From Streptomyces sp. E2N166 (lineage in GTDB: Bacteria; Actinomycetota; Actinomycetes; Streptomycetales; Streptomycetaceae): a stretch of DNA of 33,019 nt. A model generated the notes under the pieces. That model saw only the letters and a program-made list of their open reading frames with translations. It did no database searches and was not told the DNA's origin. Location: NCBI RefSeq assembly GCF_003671715.1, contig NZ_RAIF01000031.1:852998-886016 (forward strand), in the 5' to 3' direction. Shown here in pieces: positions 10,617 to 18,121 of the stretch. Position 1 is the first letter of the stretch. Each line of letters begins with the position of its first letter. The translations under genes and the position numbers were made by a program.

Positions 10617-10771
10617 GGGCGTTCGGCCGCGAATCACTCGTGGGGAACGACATGTCCGTCCGATCGTCCCGCGAACGACCTTCGCCTCTGTGAATAAGCC
10701 CACTAAATCCGCAAACGATCACTTCTGGCTGTAAGAGTGGCTTCGCGTTACTCATGCGTTCTTTGCGGGCC

Positions 10772-10794
10772 GTTCACTCCATGAACAACTGTTC
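10772..10794. promoter_or_regulatory. Overlapping dyads upstream of the MMPL gene
   Basis: GTTCA-CTCCA-TGAAC (10772-10786) and GAAC-AACT-GTTC (10783-10794) share the central GAAC, giving three alternating half-sites GTTC/GAAC/GTTC. They lie 42-64 bp before the GTG at 10836, in a stretch (about 10680-10825) clearly richer in A+T than its surroundings, where a promoter would be expected. No adjacent regulator gene identifies the binding protein. The rest of 10617-10835 shows no gene. Confidence 0.45.
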
Positions 10795-10835
10795 CCGGTC
10801 AAAGACCCACAATCAGACACCCTGGGAGCACGTTC

Positions 10836-13082
10836 GTGGCAGCCCTTGCACGCTGGTGTGTCCGACGCCGCCTCGTCGCCGTCCTGCTCTGGCTCCTCGC
10901 CTTCGGCGGGGTCGCCACGGCCGCCGCGGTCACCGGCTCCGCGTACTCCAACGACTACGGAGTCCCCGGTACCGACTCCGACCGCGCCTCCCAGCTGCTC
11001 GCCTCCGGCTTCCCCGGCCTCGGCGGCGACGGCGACACGATCGTCTGGCACACGACGACCGACACCGTCCGCGCCGCCGACGTCGAGCGGGCCATGACCC
11101 GCACCCTGGACCGCATCGCGGGCCTGCCCGGGGTGGCCTCGGTGACCAACCCCTACGACGACCCCGAATCGCCCCTGATCAGCGAGGACGCCCACACCGC
11201 GTACGCCTCGGTCACCTTCGAGGACGCCTCCCGGGACATCGACGCGGCAGAGGCGCGGGCCGTGGTCGACGCCGCCGAGGCGGCCGAGACCGACGGGCTC
11301 CAGGTCGAAATGGGCGGCGGCGCCGTCGCGCTCACCGAGGCGCCGGGCGGTCATCTGGCGGAGGCCCTCGGCGTGGCCGTGGCCGCGGTCGTCCTCTTCC
11401 TCGCCTTCGGCTCCCTCGCCGCCGCCGTGCTGCCCATCGCCACCGCGCTGGTCTCCGTCGGCACCGCCTACGCCGGCATCACCCTGCTCGGGCACGCCAT
11501 GACCGTCGCCGACTTCGCGCCCATGCTGGGCACCCTCATCGGGCTCGGCGTCGGCATCGACTACGCGCTGTTCATCGTCACCAGACACCGGCGCGGCCTG
11601 AAACGCGGACTCACCGTCGCCGAGGCCGCCGAGAACGCCGTCGCGACCACGGGACGCGCGGTCGTCTTCGCGGGTGCCACCGTTTGCATCGCCCTGCTGG
11701 GCATGCTGATCCTCCGGCTGAGCTTCCTCAACGGCGTGGCCATCGCCGCCTCGCTGACCGTCGTCCTCACCGTCGCGGCGTCCGTGACCCTGCTGCCCGC
11801 GCTGCTGTCGTACATCGGCCCGCGCGCCCTGAGCCGGCGCGAGCGGCGCCGGCTGGCGCAGCACGGGCCCGAACCCGAGCTGCCCACCGGGTTCGCCGCC
11901 CGCTGGTCGGCGTTCGTGGAGCGCCACCCCAAGCTGCTGGGCGCCGTCGCCCTCGTCGTCATCACCGTCCTCGCGCTGCCCACCCTCGGACTGCGCCTGG
12001 GCACCTCCGACCAGGGCAACGACCCCAAGGGCAGTACCACCCGCCAGGCCTACGACCTCCTCGCCGAGGGCTTCGGCCCCGGCGTCAACGGCCCCCTCAC
12101 CCTGGTCACCGAGGTCGGCGGGGCCGAGGACCGGCTCGCCCTGGACAACCTCGACGCCTCCCTGCGCACCACCGAGGGCGTCTCCTCGGTGACCCCGGTG
12201 ACGTACAACTCCGGCGGCGACACCGCGTACCTCGTCGTCGTACCCGAGTCGGCCCCGCAGTCCCGGACCACCAGCGACCTCGTCGAGCGGCTGCGCTCCG
12301 AGGTGCTGCCGCGTGCCGAGGCCGGCACCGCGCTCGACGTGCACATCGGCGGCGTCACGGCCGGCTACGACGACTTCGCCGACGTCATCGTCGGCAAGCT
12401 GCCCCTCTTCGTCGGCGTCGTCATCGGCCTGGGCTGCCTGCTGCTCCTGCTGGCCTTCCGCTCCGTCGGCATCCCCCTCAAGGCGGCCGCGATGAACGTC
12501 GCCGCCGTGGCCGCCTCCTTCGGCGTCGTCGTGGCGATCTTCCAATGGGGCTGGGGGAGCGAACTGCTCGGTCTCGGCAGCGCCGGCCCGATCGAACCCT
12601 TCCTGCCCGTGATCATGGTGTCGGTCCTCTTCGGACTCTCCATGGACTACCAGGTCTTCCTGGTCAGCCGGATGTACGAGGAGTGGCTGGAGACCGGCGA
12701 CAACCGCCGTGCCGTACGCGTCGGCCTCGCCGAGACCAGCCGGGTGATCAACTCCGCCGCGGTGATCATGATCTCGGTCTTCCTCGCCTTCGTCCTCAGC
12801 GGCGACCGCGTGATCGCCATGTTCGGCATCGCGCTCGCCGCCGCCGTCGCCCTGGACGCATTCGTCCTGCGCACCCTCCTGGTGCCCGCTCTGATGCACA
12901 TGCTCGGCAGCGCCAACTGGTGGCTGCCGCGCCGGCTGGACAAGCTCCTGCCACGCATCAGCATCGAGCCGCCCGAGTGCCGTGTCGCCCATGAGAGGCT
13001 GGCCGCGGCGACGGACGCCGAGGTGGCGGACGTCCTCGCGGAGGAGGAGCGGCAGCGGGATGTACGCGATGTCACTGGGTGA
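10836..13082 (+). CDS. MMPL/RND family transporter
   Basis: 748 aa with the duplicated layout of actinobacterial MMPL proteins: TM1 near residues 10-33, a periplasm-type soluble loop (about 40-175), TM2-6, then a second half with soluble loop (about 395-505) and TM8-12. Each half carries the proton-relay Asp-Tyr pair, D242-Y243 (GVGIDYALFIVTRHR) and D604-Y605 (GLSMDYQVFLVSRMYEE). Such proteins export lipids or hydrophobic compounds by proton motive force; the substrate here cannot be told. GTG 10836 has GGGAG (10824-10828) 7 nt upstream. The Glu-rich C-terminal tail overlaps the start of the acetyltransferase gene by 23 bp, suggesting a two-gene unit. Confidence 0.92.
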   Translation: MAALARWCVRRRLVAVLLWLLAFGGVATAAAVTGSAYSNDYGVPGTDSDRASQLLASGFPGLGGDGDTIVWHTTTDTVRAADVERAMTRTLDRIAGLPGVASVTNPYDDPESPLISEDAHTAYASVTFEDASRDIDAAEARAVVDAAEAAETDGLQVEMGGGAVALTEAPGGHLAEALGVAVAAVVLFLAFGSLAAAVLPIATALVSVGTAYAGITLLGHAMTVADFAPMLGTLIGLGVGIDYALFIVTRHRRGLKRGLTVAEAAENAVATTGRAVVFAGATVCIALLGMLILRLSFLNGVAIAASLTVVLTVAASVTLLPALLSYIGPRALSRRERRRLAQHGPEPELPTGFAARWSAFVERHPKLLGAVALVVITVLALPTLGLRLGTSDQGNDPKGSTTRQAYDLLAEGFGPGVNGPLTLVTEVGGAEDRLALDNLDASLRTTEGVSSVTPVTYNSGGDTAYLVVVPESAPQSRTTSDLVERLRSEVLPRAEAGTALDVHIGGVTAGYDDFADVIVGKLPLFVGVVIGLGCLLLLLAFRSVGIPLKAAAMNVAAVAASFGVVVAIFQWGWGSELLGLGSAGPIEPFLPVIMVSVLFGLSMDYQVFLVSRMYEEWLETGDNRRAVRVGLAETSRVINSAAVIMISVFLAFVLSGDRVIAMFGIALAAAVALDAFVLRTLLVPALMHMLGSANWWLPRRLDKLLPRISIEPPECRVAHERLAAATDAEVADVLAEEERQRDVRDVTG

Positions 13083-13644
13083 CGACGGAGCCGAACTGCG
13101 ACCCCTGGAGACCTGGCACGCCGAGGAGTTCCTCGCCCACCTGGACCGGGGCAGGGAGTTCATCACACAGCACATCCCCTTCGGGACGAAGGCCACCGAC
13201 GTCGGCTCCGCCCGGGAACTGCTCCAGTCCTACGCCGACCGGCACGCCGCCGACAGCGGCTTCCTGCACGGGCTGTGGCTGGACGGCAGGCTCGTCGGCG
13301 GTCTGCTCTTCCGGATCTTCGACGCCGCGACCGGGGTCTGTGAGATCGGCTGCTGGCTGGAGCCCGCCGGAACAGGGCGCGGCCTGGTCACGCGCGGTGC
13401 CCGGGTCCTGATCGACTGGGCTTTCGACGAGCGCGGCATGCACCGCGTGGAGTGGCACGCGTCGTCCGCGAACACCCCGAGTGTCAACGCCGCCCGGCGA
13501 CTCGGCATGATGCGTGAGGGCGTGCTGCGCGAAAGCTCCCACTACCGGGGTGTCCGTCAGGACGTGGAGGTGTGGGCGGTGCTCGCGCCCGAGTGGCGTG
13601 CGGCACGTGAGGCACGCGCGCGTGCCGCTCACAAGGATCATTAA
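13060..13644 (+). CDS. GNAT acetyltransferase, RimJ/RimL-like
   Basis: 194 aa. The fold is that of GNAT enzymes acting on protein N-termini or small molecules: RPLETWHAEEFLAHL at the N-terminus, the acetyl-CoA loop in LEPAGTGRGLVTRGARVLIDWAF (about 102-124), and the HRVEWHASSANTPSVNAARRLGM segment typical of the RimL branch, followed by EGVLRES and a Tyr-containing C-terminus. ATG 13060 is chosen because GAGGAGGAG (13041-13049), inside the end of the MMPL gene, lies 10 nt upstream; ATG 13069 is an alternative. The 23-bp overlap points to translational coupling with the exporter. The substrate is unknown. Confidence 0.9.
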   Translation: MYAMSLGDDGAELRPLETWHAEEFLAHLDRGREFITQHIPFGTKATDVGSARELLQSYADRHAADSGFLHGLWLDGRLVGGLLFRIFDAATGVCEIGCWLEPAGTGRGLVTRGARVLIDWAFDERGMHRVEWHASSANTPSVNAARRLGMMREGVLRESSHYRGVRQDVEVWAVLAPEWRAAREARARAAHKDH

Positions 13645-13679
13645 GGGACCTCTCAGACAGCGTCCGTACGGTGCGAGAC

Positions 13680-14315
13680 ATGGGAACGAAGACAGTGGAC
13701 GAGACCGGCGTGAAGACCGACGAGGACAAGACGGAGGAGGCGGCCAAGGCTCCTGAGAAGGCAGGGACCGAGACCGCCGACGCCGAGGCCCCGGCCGGCG
13801 ACGACGCCGGGACGGACGACGCCGCGGCCGAGGACGCCGCGGAGGACCACGCCGCCGAGGACGCCGCGGAGGACCACGCCGCCGAGGACGACGTGACCGG
13901 TGCCGCCGGGAACGAGGGCCCCACGGGCGTCGGCCAGGGCGCGGGCGCCGTCGTCTCCGCCGGGCTCGGCATCGTCTCCCTGACCGGCAGCTGGGTCGGC
14001 ACCGTGGCCTCCGCCCGCGAGTCGCTGATCGGCCAGCTGGAGACGTCCTCGTCCTCCGACGTCGGCATGCTGATCGAGAAGGGCTACGGCAACGCCTGGC
14101 ACGCCACCGCGCTGTGGGGCGGACTCTTCGCCCTGGTCGCGCTGATCGTCGGCGTCGTGGTGCTGGCCCGTCCCGCGTTCGGCGCGCCCGGCCGCCCGCA
14201 GGCCCCGTGGATCAAGTCGGTCGCCTGGGCGGGCGTCGCCCTCGGCGTGATCGGCCTGCTCCTCGCCGTCCTGAAGTACACGGACATCCTGCTCGGGCTG
14301 CCTTCCACCGGCTGA
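13680..14315 (+). CDS. Membrane protein with acidic repetitive N-terminal domain
   Basis: 211 aa of unknown function. Residues about 1-80 are low-complexity Glu/Asp/Ala, with nine-residue units EDAAEDHAA encoded by an exact 27-bp tandem repeat. Three hydrophobic segments follow: about 88-110 (GAVVSAGLGIVSLTGSWVG), 140-163 (LWGGLFALVALIVGVVVLA) and 180-202 (VAWAGVALGVIGLLLAVLKY). The acidic part probably faces the cytoplasm as a disordered tail. ATG 13680 is used; GTG 13671 in the same frame is possible, and neither has a clear Shine-Dalgarno. It starts 35 bp after the acetyltransferase stop and ends just before a long terminator, so it may close the MMPL-GNAT transcript. I do not recognise the family. 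Confidence 0.78.
   Translation: MGTKTVDETGVKTDEDKTEEAAKAPEKAGTETADAEAPAGDDAGTDDAAAEDAAEDHAAEDAAEDHAAEDDVTGAAGNEGPTGVGQGAGAVVSAGLGIVSLTGSWVGTVASARESLIGQLETSSSSDVGMLIEKGYGNAWHATALWGGLFALVALIVGVVVLARPAFGAPGRPQAPWIKSVAWAGVALGVIGLLLAVLKYTDILLGLPSTG
13830..13890 (+). repeat. 27-bp in-frame tandem repeat
   Basis: Two exact 27-bp copies (13830-13856 and 13857-13883), each starting GAGGACGCCGCGG, are followed by a partial third copy (GAGGACG, 13884-13890). The unit is a multiple of three and encodes EDAAEDHAA, so copy-number change would lengthen or shorten the acidic tail without a frameshift. Confidence 0.92.
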
Positions 14316-14325
14316 CCAAGCCCTC

Positions 14326-14378
14326 TGAGGGGTCTTAGGGCATCAGTGCGCTCCCGGCGCACGCCCTAAGACCCCTCA
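14326..14378. terminator. Long nested terminator hairpin
   Basis: A perfect 16-bp outer stem, TGAGGGGTCTTAGGGC (14326-14341) with GCCCTAAGACCCCTCA (14363-14378), encloses a second stem GTGCGC/GCGCAC (14346-14351, 14357-14362) with loop TCCCG. It starts 11 nt after the stop of the acidic membrane protein. It is symmetric and could stop transcription from either side. From 14379 to 14508 I see no gene or reliable promoter. Confidence 0.82.
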
Positions 14379-14508
14379 CGCATGTCTAAGGCCCCACCCC
14401 CCGCCGAAGATGCGGAACTTACCCGATGTGGCGCACCCCCCTGGGAGACGAAGGTTGAGGCATCGCAAGCAAGCGAAGCCGAAACCGAGGCCGAGAGCGG
14501 CTCTCACC

Positions 14509-14526
14509 GAGGGACACGAGGGACAC
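14509..14526 (+). promoter_or_regulatory. Duplicated Shine-Dalgarno of the small Arg-rich gene
   Basis: Two exact tandem copies of GAGGGACAC (14509-14517 and 14518-14526). The second places GAGGGA (14518-14523) 6 nt before ATG 14530, a good spacing; the first is a spare 15 nt upstream. Confidence 0.6.
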
Positions 14527-14529
14527 ACC

Positions 14530-14715
14530 ATGTTCGAGTACGAGATCCAGCAGACCCGTTCCGCCGAACTGATCCGCCGCGCCGACCAGGCCCGGCTGGC
14601 CCGCGAGGCCGTTCGCGCCCGTCGCGCCGCCCGCCGGGACGCGGCCAGGAACACCGCCGAGACCGAGAGCCATAGCTTCCGCTTCCGGCGGCACCGGTTC
14701 ACCCGGGCCGCGTGA
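14530..14715 (+). CDS. Small Arg-rich protein (61 aa), function unknown
   Basis: 61 aa, starting MFEYEIQQTRSAELIRRADQ and continuing as a strongly helical Arg/Ala-rich chain; about 15 of 61 residues are Arg, so it is very basic and could bind nucleic acid, though no domain is recognised. ATG 14530 has GAGGGA 6 nt upstream, duplicated in tandem. A 14-bp hairpin begins 21 nt after its stop, so it is probably its own transcription unit and not co-transcribed with the large LuxR gene. I recall similar short MFEYE-type proteins beside LuxR genes in other Streptomyces. Confidence 0.75.
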   Translation: MFEYEIQQTRSAELIRRADQARLAREAVRARRAARRDAARNTAETESHSFRFRRHRFTRAA

Positions 14716-14735
14716 GCGGCGTGAGCGGGGGGACC

Positions 14736-14765
14736 GGGGAGGGCGGCCGCACGGCCGCCCTCCCC
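14736..14765 (+). terminator. Hairpin between the small Arg-rich gene and the LuxR gene
   Basis: A perfect 14-bp G+C stem, GGGGAGGGCGGCCG (14736-14749) with CGGCCGCCCTCCCC (14752-14765), with a minimal CA turn. Its position 21 nt after the small gene's stop fits a terminator. It argues against starting the LuxR protein at the GTG at 14712, since that would put the hairpin inside the coding region. Confidence 0.75.
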
Positions 14766-14816
14766 GCCGCCGTCCACCTCCCGAAAACCGATGCCCCACT
14801 GTCGGACCCACGTGCG

Positions 14817-17800
14817 ATGCTCGCTTCCGTGGAGACCAGGTCCGTCAGTCCCGTGTTCGTCGGCCGTGCCGGCGAACTGGACGCGTTGAAGGACGCGCTC
14901 GTGCGCGCCGACGCCGCCGAGCCGCAGGCACTGCTGCTCGGCGGCGAGGCAGGGGTCGGCAAGACCCGCCTCGTCGAGGAGTTCGCCACCGCCGCCCGCG
15001 GGCAGGACGCCGTCGTCGCGCTGGGCGGCTGCGTCGAGATAGGCGCCGACGGCCTGCCCTTCGCGCCCTTCTCCACCGCGCTGCGCGCCCTGCGGCGCCA
15101 ACTGCCCGGAGAACTGGCCACCGCTGCCGCCGGGCAGGAGGAGGAACTGGCCCGGCTGCTGCCGGAACTGGGCGAGAGCGCTCGGGGCGGTGGCGGCCGG
15201 CACGACGAGGAGGGCACGGCCCGCCTCTTCGAACTCACCGCCCGCCTGCTGGAGCGGGTCGCGGCCCGGCACACCGTCGTCCTCGTCCTGGAGGACCTGC
15301 ACTGGGCCGACGCCTCCACCCGCCACCTGATCGCCTATCTCGTCCGCACCCTGCGCACCGGCCGCCTCGTCGTCCTGGCCACCTACCGCTCCGACGACAT
15401 CCACCGCCGCCACCCGTTGCGCCCCCTGCTCGCCGAACTCGACCGGCTGCGCACCGTCCGCCGCATCGAGCTGGGCCGCTTCACCCGGGACGAGGTGGGC
15501 CGCCAGATCGCCGGCATCCTCGCCCAGGAACCCGACCCGCTCCAGGTCGACGAGATCTTCGAACGCTCCGACGGCAACGCCTTCTTCGTCGAGGAACTCG
15601 CCGTCGCCGCCCACGAGGGCTGCTGCACCGGCCTCACCGACTCCCTGCGCGACCTGCTCCTGGTCCGCGTCGAAGCCCTGCCCGAGAGCGCGCAGCGGGT
15701 CGCCCGGATCGTCGCCGAAGGCGGCTCCACCGTCGAGTACCGGCTGCTCGCCGCCGTCGCCCGGCTCGCCGAGGACGACCTCATCGAGACGCTGCGGGCC
15801 GCCGTGAACGCCAACATCCTGCTCCCCGCGGCCGACGGCGACGGCTACCGCTTCCGCCACTCCCTGGTCCGCGAGGCAGTCGGCGACGACCTGCTCCCCG
15901 GCGAGCGCTCCCGCCTCAACCGCCGCTACGCCGAGGCCCTCGACGCCGATCCGACGCTGGTGCCCGCCGCCGAGCGCGTGATGCGCCTGGCCAGCTACTG
16001 GTACCACGCCCACGACCCCGCCAGGGCCCTGCCCGCCGTCCTGGACGCCTCCGTCGAGGCCCGTCGCCGCCACGCCTACTCCGAGCAGCTCCGGCTCCTC
16101 GAGCGCGCGATGGAGCTGTGGGACTCCGTGCCCGACGACGTACGCGGCACCCTGCGCCCCGTCGACTACACCGAGGTCTACCCACCCTGCGGCCGCGACC
16201 CGGCCACCAAGCCCCTGCGCTACCTGGACCTGATGGCCGAGGCCGCCGTCGCCGGGCGGCTGTGCGGGGAGCGCGAGCGGGCCATGAAGATCACCAAGCG
16301 GGCGCTGCGCCTGCTGCAGGAGGAGCGGGAAGCGGGGGCCGGGACGAGTACGAGCGGCCGGGACCCGCAGCGCGCCGCCTGGTTCTGGACGCAGCGCTCA
16401 CTGCTGATCCGGGCACAGGGCCGCGGCGACGGCTGGCACGAGCTCGGTATCGCCCAGGAACTGGTCCGCGGCCTGCCGCCCTCCGCGGTGCACGCCGAGG
16501 TGCTCGCCATGGCCGCCAACTGGTCGATGCTCCACAATCCCGGCCCCGGAGCGGTGACCGCCGCAGAACGGGCCGTGGAGTACGCGCGCATGGTCGGTGC
16601 CGACGACATCGAGCTCAACGCACGGCTCACCCTCGGGGGCCTGATGGTCGACGCCGGGCACATCGACGCCGGACTGGCGGAGATGCACCAGGTCAGGGAC
16701 CTGGCGGTGGCGCAACGACGGCCCGCCGTGGCGGCCCGCAGCCACATCAACCTTCCCTCCGTCCTGGAGAGCGTCGGCCGCTCCGAGGAGGCCCTCGTCA
16801 TCCTGCGCGAGGGCGTCGAACTGAACCGCCGGATGGGCCTGCTGGAGTCGGAGGCCTGGGTCTGGGGCAATCTCGCCGAGTCGCTCATCTCCCTGGGCCG
16901 CTGGGACGAGGCGCTCGACGCCGCGGCGATGGCCGGAGCACCGGGCCGCAGCCCCGCACCACGTGCCGGCGCCGCCCTCAAGCAGGCCGTCGTCGCGCTC
17001 GCCCGCGGCGAGACGGCCGAGGCCGGCCGGCTGCTCGCCGAGGCGCGCTCCGCCTACGGAGTGCTCAACCCCATGCCGCAGAACAGGCTGCCGCTGGCCG
17101 CCCTCACCGTCGGCCTCGCCGCCGCCGAGGGCCGCATTCTCGACGCCCGCGCGGAACTCGACCGCGCCCTGGACGCGGGCCTCCCGCCCGGCACCCAGCG
17201 TTACGGCTGGCCCCTGCTGCTGTCCTCCGCCGAGGCCGAGGCCGACGCACGCGCTCTGCCGACGGCGCAGGAGGGCCGCACCGAGACGCTCGGACGCCTT
17301 GCCAAGACCGCCAAGTCCCTGGCCACGGGCGCCCCGGTCTGGCGCGCCCACGAGAAATGGGTCCGCGCCGAACTCCACCGCGCCGAGGGCCGGGACAGCC
17401 CGGGGGCCTGGTGGGAGGCGGTGACAGCGTTCGAGCGTCTGGAGCGGCCCTACGACCTCGCCCGCGTCCGGCACCGGCTGGCCGGCGCCCTCCTGGAGAC
17501 CGGCGGCGATGACGAGCGCGCCCGCGCCACGGAGCTGCTCCGCCTGGCCCGCACGGTCGCCGACCACCTCGGTGCCCGTCCGCTGGCCGACGCGGTCGGC
17601 CGGCTCGCCCAGCGCGCCCGTCTCACGCTCGGCCGCGCCACCGAACCGGCCGCCCCCGCCGAGGCCCTCGGTCTCACCAGCCGGGAACGCGACGTCCTGC
17701 GCCTGGTCTCCGACGGCCGCACCAACCGCCAGATAGCCGAGGAGCTCTTCATCTCCCCGAAGACGGCCAGCGTCCACGTCTCCAACATCCTGGCCAAGCT

Positions 17801-17891
17801 CGGCGTCTCCGGCCGGGGCGAGGCGGCGGCGGTGGCCCACCGGCTGGCGCTGTTCCCGGCCGGTGGGCTCACGTCCCGTTCCGCGAAGTGA
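14817..17891 (+). CDS. Large ATP-binding LuxR-family regulator (LAL)
   Basis: About 1024 aa. An N-terminal AAA/NACHT-like ATPase has Walker A GGEAGVGKT (42-50) and Walker B VLVLEDLHWAD (E159, D160). A long middle region of helical TPR-like repeats (about 450-900) follows, then a C-terminal LuxR helix-turn-helix (about 953-1010): LTSRERDVLRLVSDG, TNRQIAEELFISPKTASVHV. Proteins of this type use ATP binding and an unknown ligand to control transcription of secondary metabolism or carbon-use genes. Start: the frame is open to GTG 14712, overlapping the previous stop, but the terminator-like hairpin at 14736-14765 lies in that extension, and family N-termini begin close to SPVFVGRAGEL, so I use ATG 14817. 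No clear Shine-Dalgarno is seen. The target genes are unknown. Confidence 0.9.
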   Translation: MLASVETRSVSPVFVGRAGELDALKDALVRADAAEPQALLLGGEAGVGKTRLVEEFATAARGQDAVVALGGCVEIGADGLPFAPFSTALRALRRQLPGELATAAAGQEEELARLLPELGESARGGGGRHDEEGTARLFELTARLLERVAARHTVVLVLEDLHWADASTRHLIAYLVRTLRTGRLVVLATYRSDDIHRRHPLRPLLAELDRLRTVRRIELGRFTRDEVGRQIAGILAQEPDPLQVDEIFERSDGNAFFVEELAVAAHEGCCTGLTDSLRDLLLVRVEALPESAQRVARIVAEGGSTVEYRLLAAVARLAEDDLIETLRAAVNANILLPAADGDGYRFRHSLVREAVGDDLLPGERSRLNRRYAEALDADPTLVPAAERVMRLASYWYHAHDPARALPAVLDASVEARRRHAYSEQLRLLERAMELWDSVPDDVRGTLRPVDYTEVYPPCGRDPATKPLRYLDLMAEAAVAGRLCGERERAMKITKRALRLLQEEREAGAGTSTSGRDPQRAAWFWTQRSLLIRAQGRGDGWHELGIAQELVRGLPPSAVHAEVLAMAANWSMLHNPGPGAVTAAERAVEYARMVGADDIELNARLTLGGLMVDAGHIDAGLAEMHQVRDLAVAQRRPAVAARSHINLPSVLESVGRSEEALVILREGVELNRRMGLLESEAWVWGNLAESLISLGRWDEALDAAAMAGAPGRSPAPRAGAALKQAVVALARGETAEAGRLLAEARSAYGVLNPMPQNRLPLAALTVGLAAAEGRILDARAELDRALDAGLPPGTQRYGWPLLLSSAEAEADARALPTAQEGRTETLGRLAKTAKSLATGAPVWRAHEKWVRAELHRAEGRDSPGAWWEAVTAFERLERPYDLARVRHRLAGALLETGGDDERARATELLRLARTVADHLGARPLADAVGRLAQRARLTLGRATEPAAPAEALGLTSRERDVLRLVSDGRTNRQIAEELFISPKTASVHVSNILAKLGVSGRGEAAAVAHRLALFPAGGLTSRSAK

Positions 17892-17929
17892 GGCCTACGC
17901 TGTAAGGGACGCCGACCGACGGAGGCTCC

Positions 17930-18112
17930 GTGTTCAACGCATTCGAGGAACTCTTCTCCCCCGGACGCAAGCACACCAGCGACGAGCAGAACCGTCTGGA
18001 ACTGACCCGCGAGGACGTCGGCGACGGCGACCCGGGCCACGGCCCGATAGACCTCACCTCGGGCAAGGTCGTCGTCCACCTCCCGCGCCCCTCGGAGGCG
18101 GAGGAGGAGTGA
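17930..18112 (+). CDS. Small acidic protein (60 aa), function unknown
   Basis: 60 aa: starts MFNAFEELFSPGRKHTSDEQ, has NRLELTREDVGDGDPGHGP in the middle, then IDLTSGKVVVHLPRP and a Glu tail. Overall acidic, with no membrane helix or signal peptide. GTG 17930 has GGAGG (17921-17925) 4 nt upstream. The gene is 38 bp past the LuxR stop and converges on the sugar dehydrogenase gene with 9 bp between them. I recall similar proteins (possibly the DUF6191 group) as widespread in Streptomyces, without known function. Confidence 0.78.
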   Translation: MFNAFEELFSPGRKHTSDEQNRLELTREDVGDGDPGHGPIDLTSGKVVVHLPRPSEAEEE

Positions 18113-18121
18113 CGGCGCGGG

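Noticed and set aside
10752..13196. 814-aa minus-strand open frame opposite the MMPL gene
   Set aside because: Composition is that of an antisense shadow (Gly/Asp/Glu/Gln-rich) and no motif is present, while the plus strand encodes a typical transporter.
14712..14816. N-terminal extension of the LuxR regulator from GTG 14712
   Set aside because: The overlap with the preceding stop looks attractive, but a 14-bp terminator-like hairpin lies inside and family N-termini begin near 14830.
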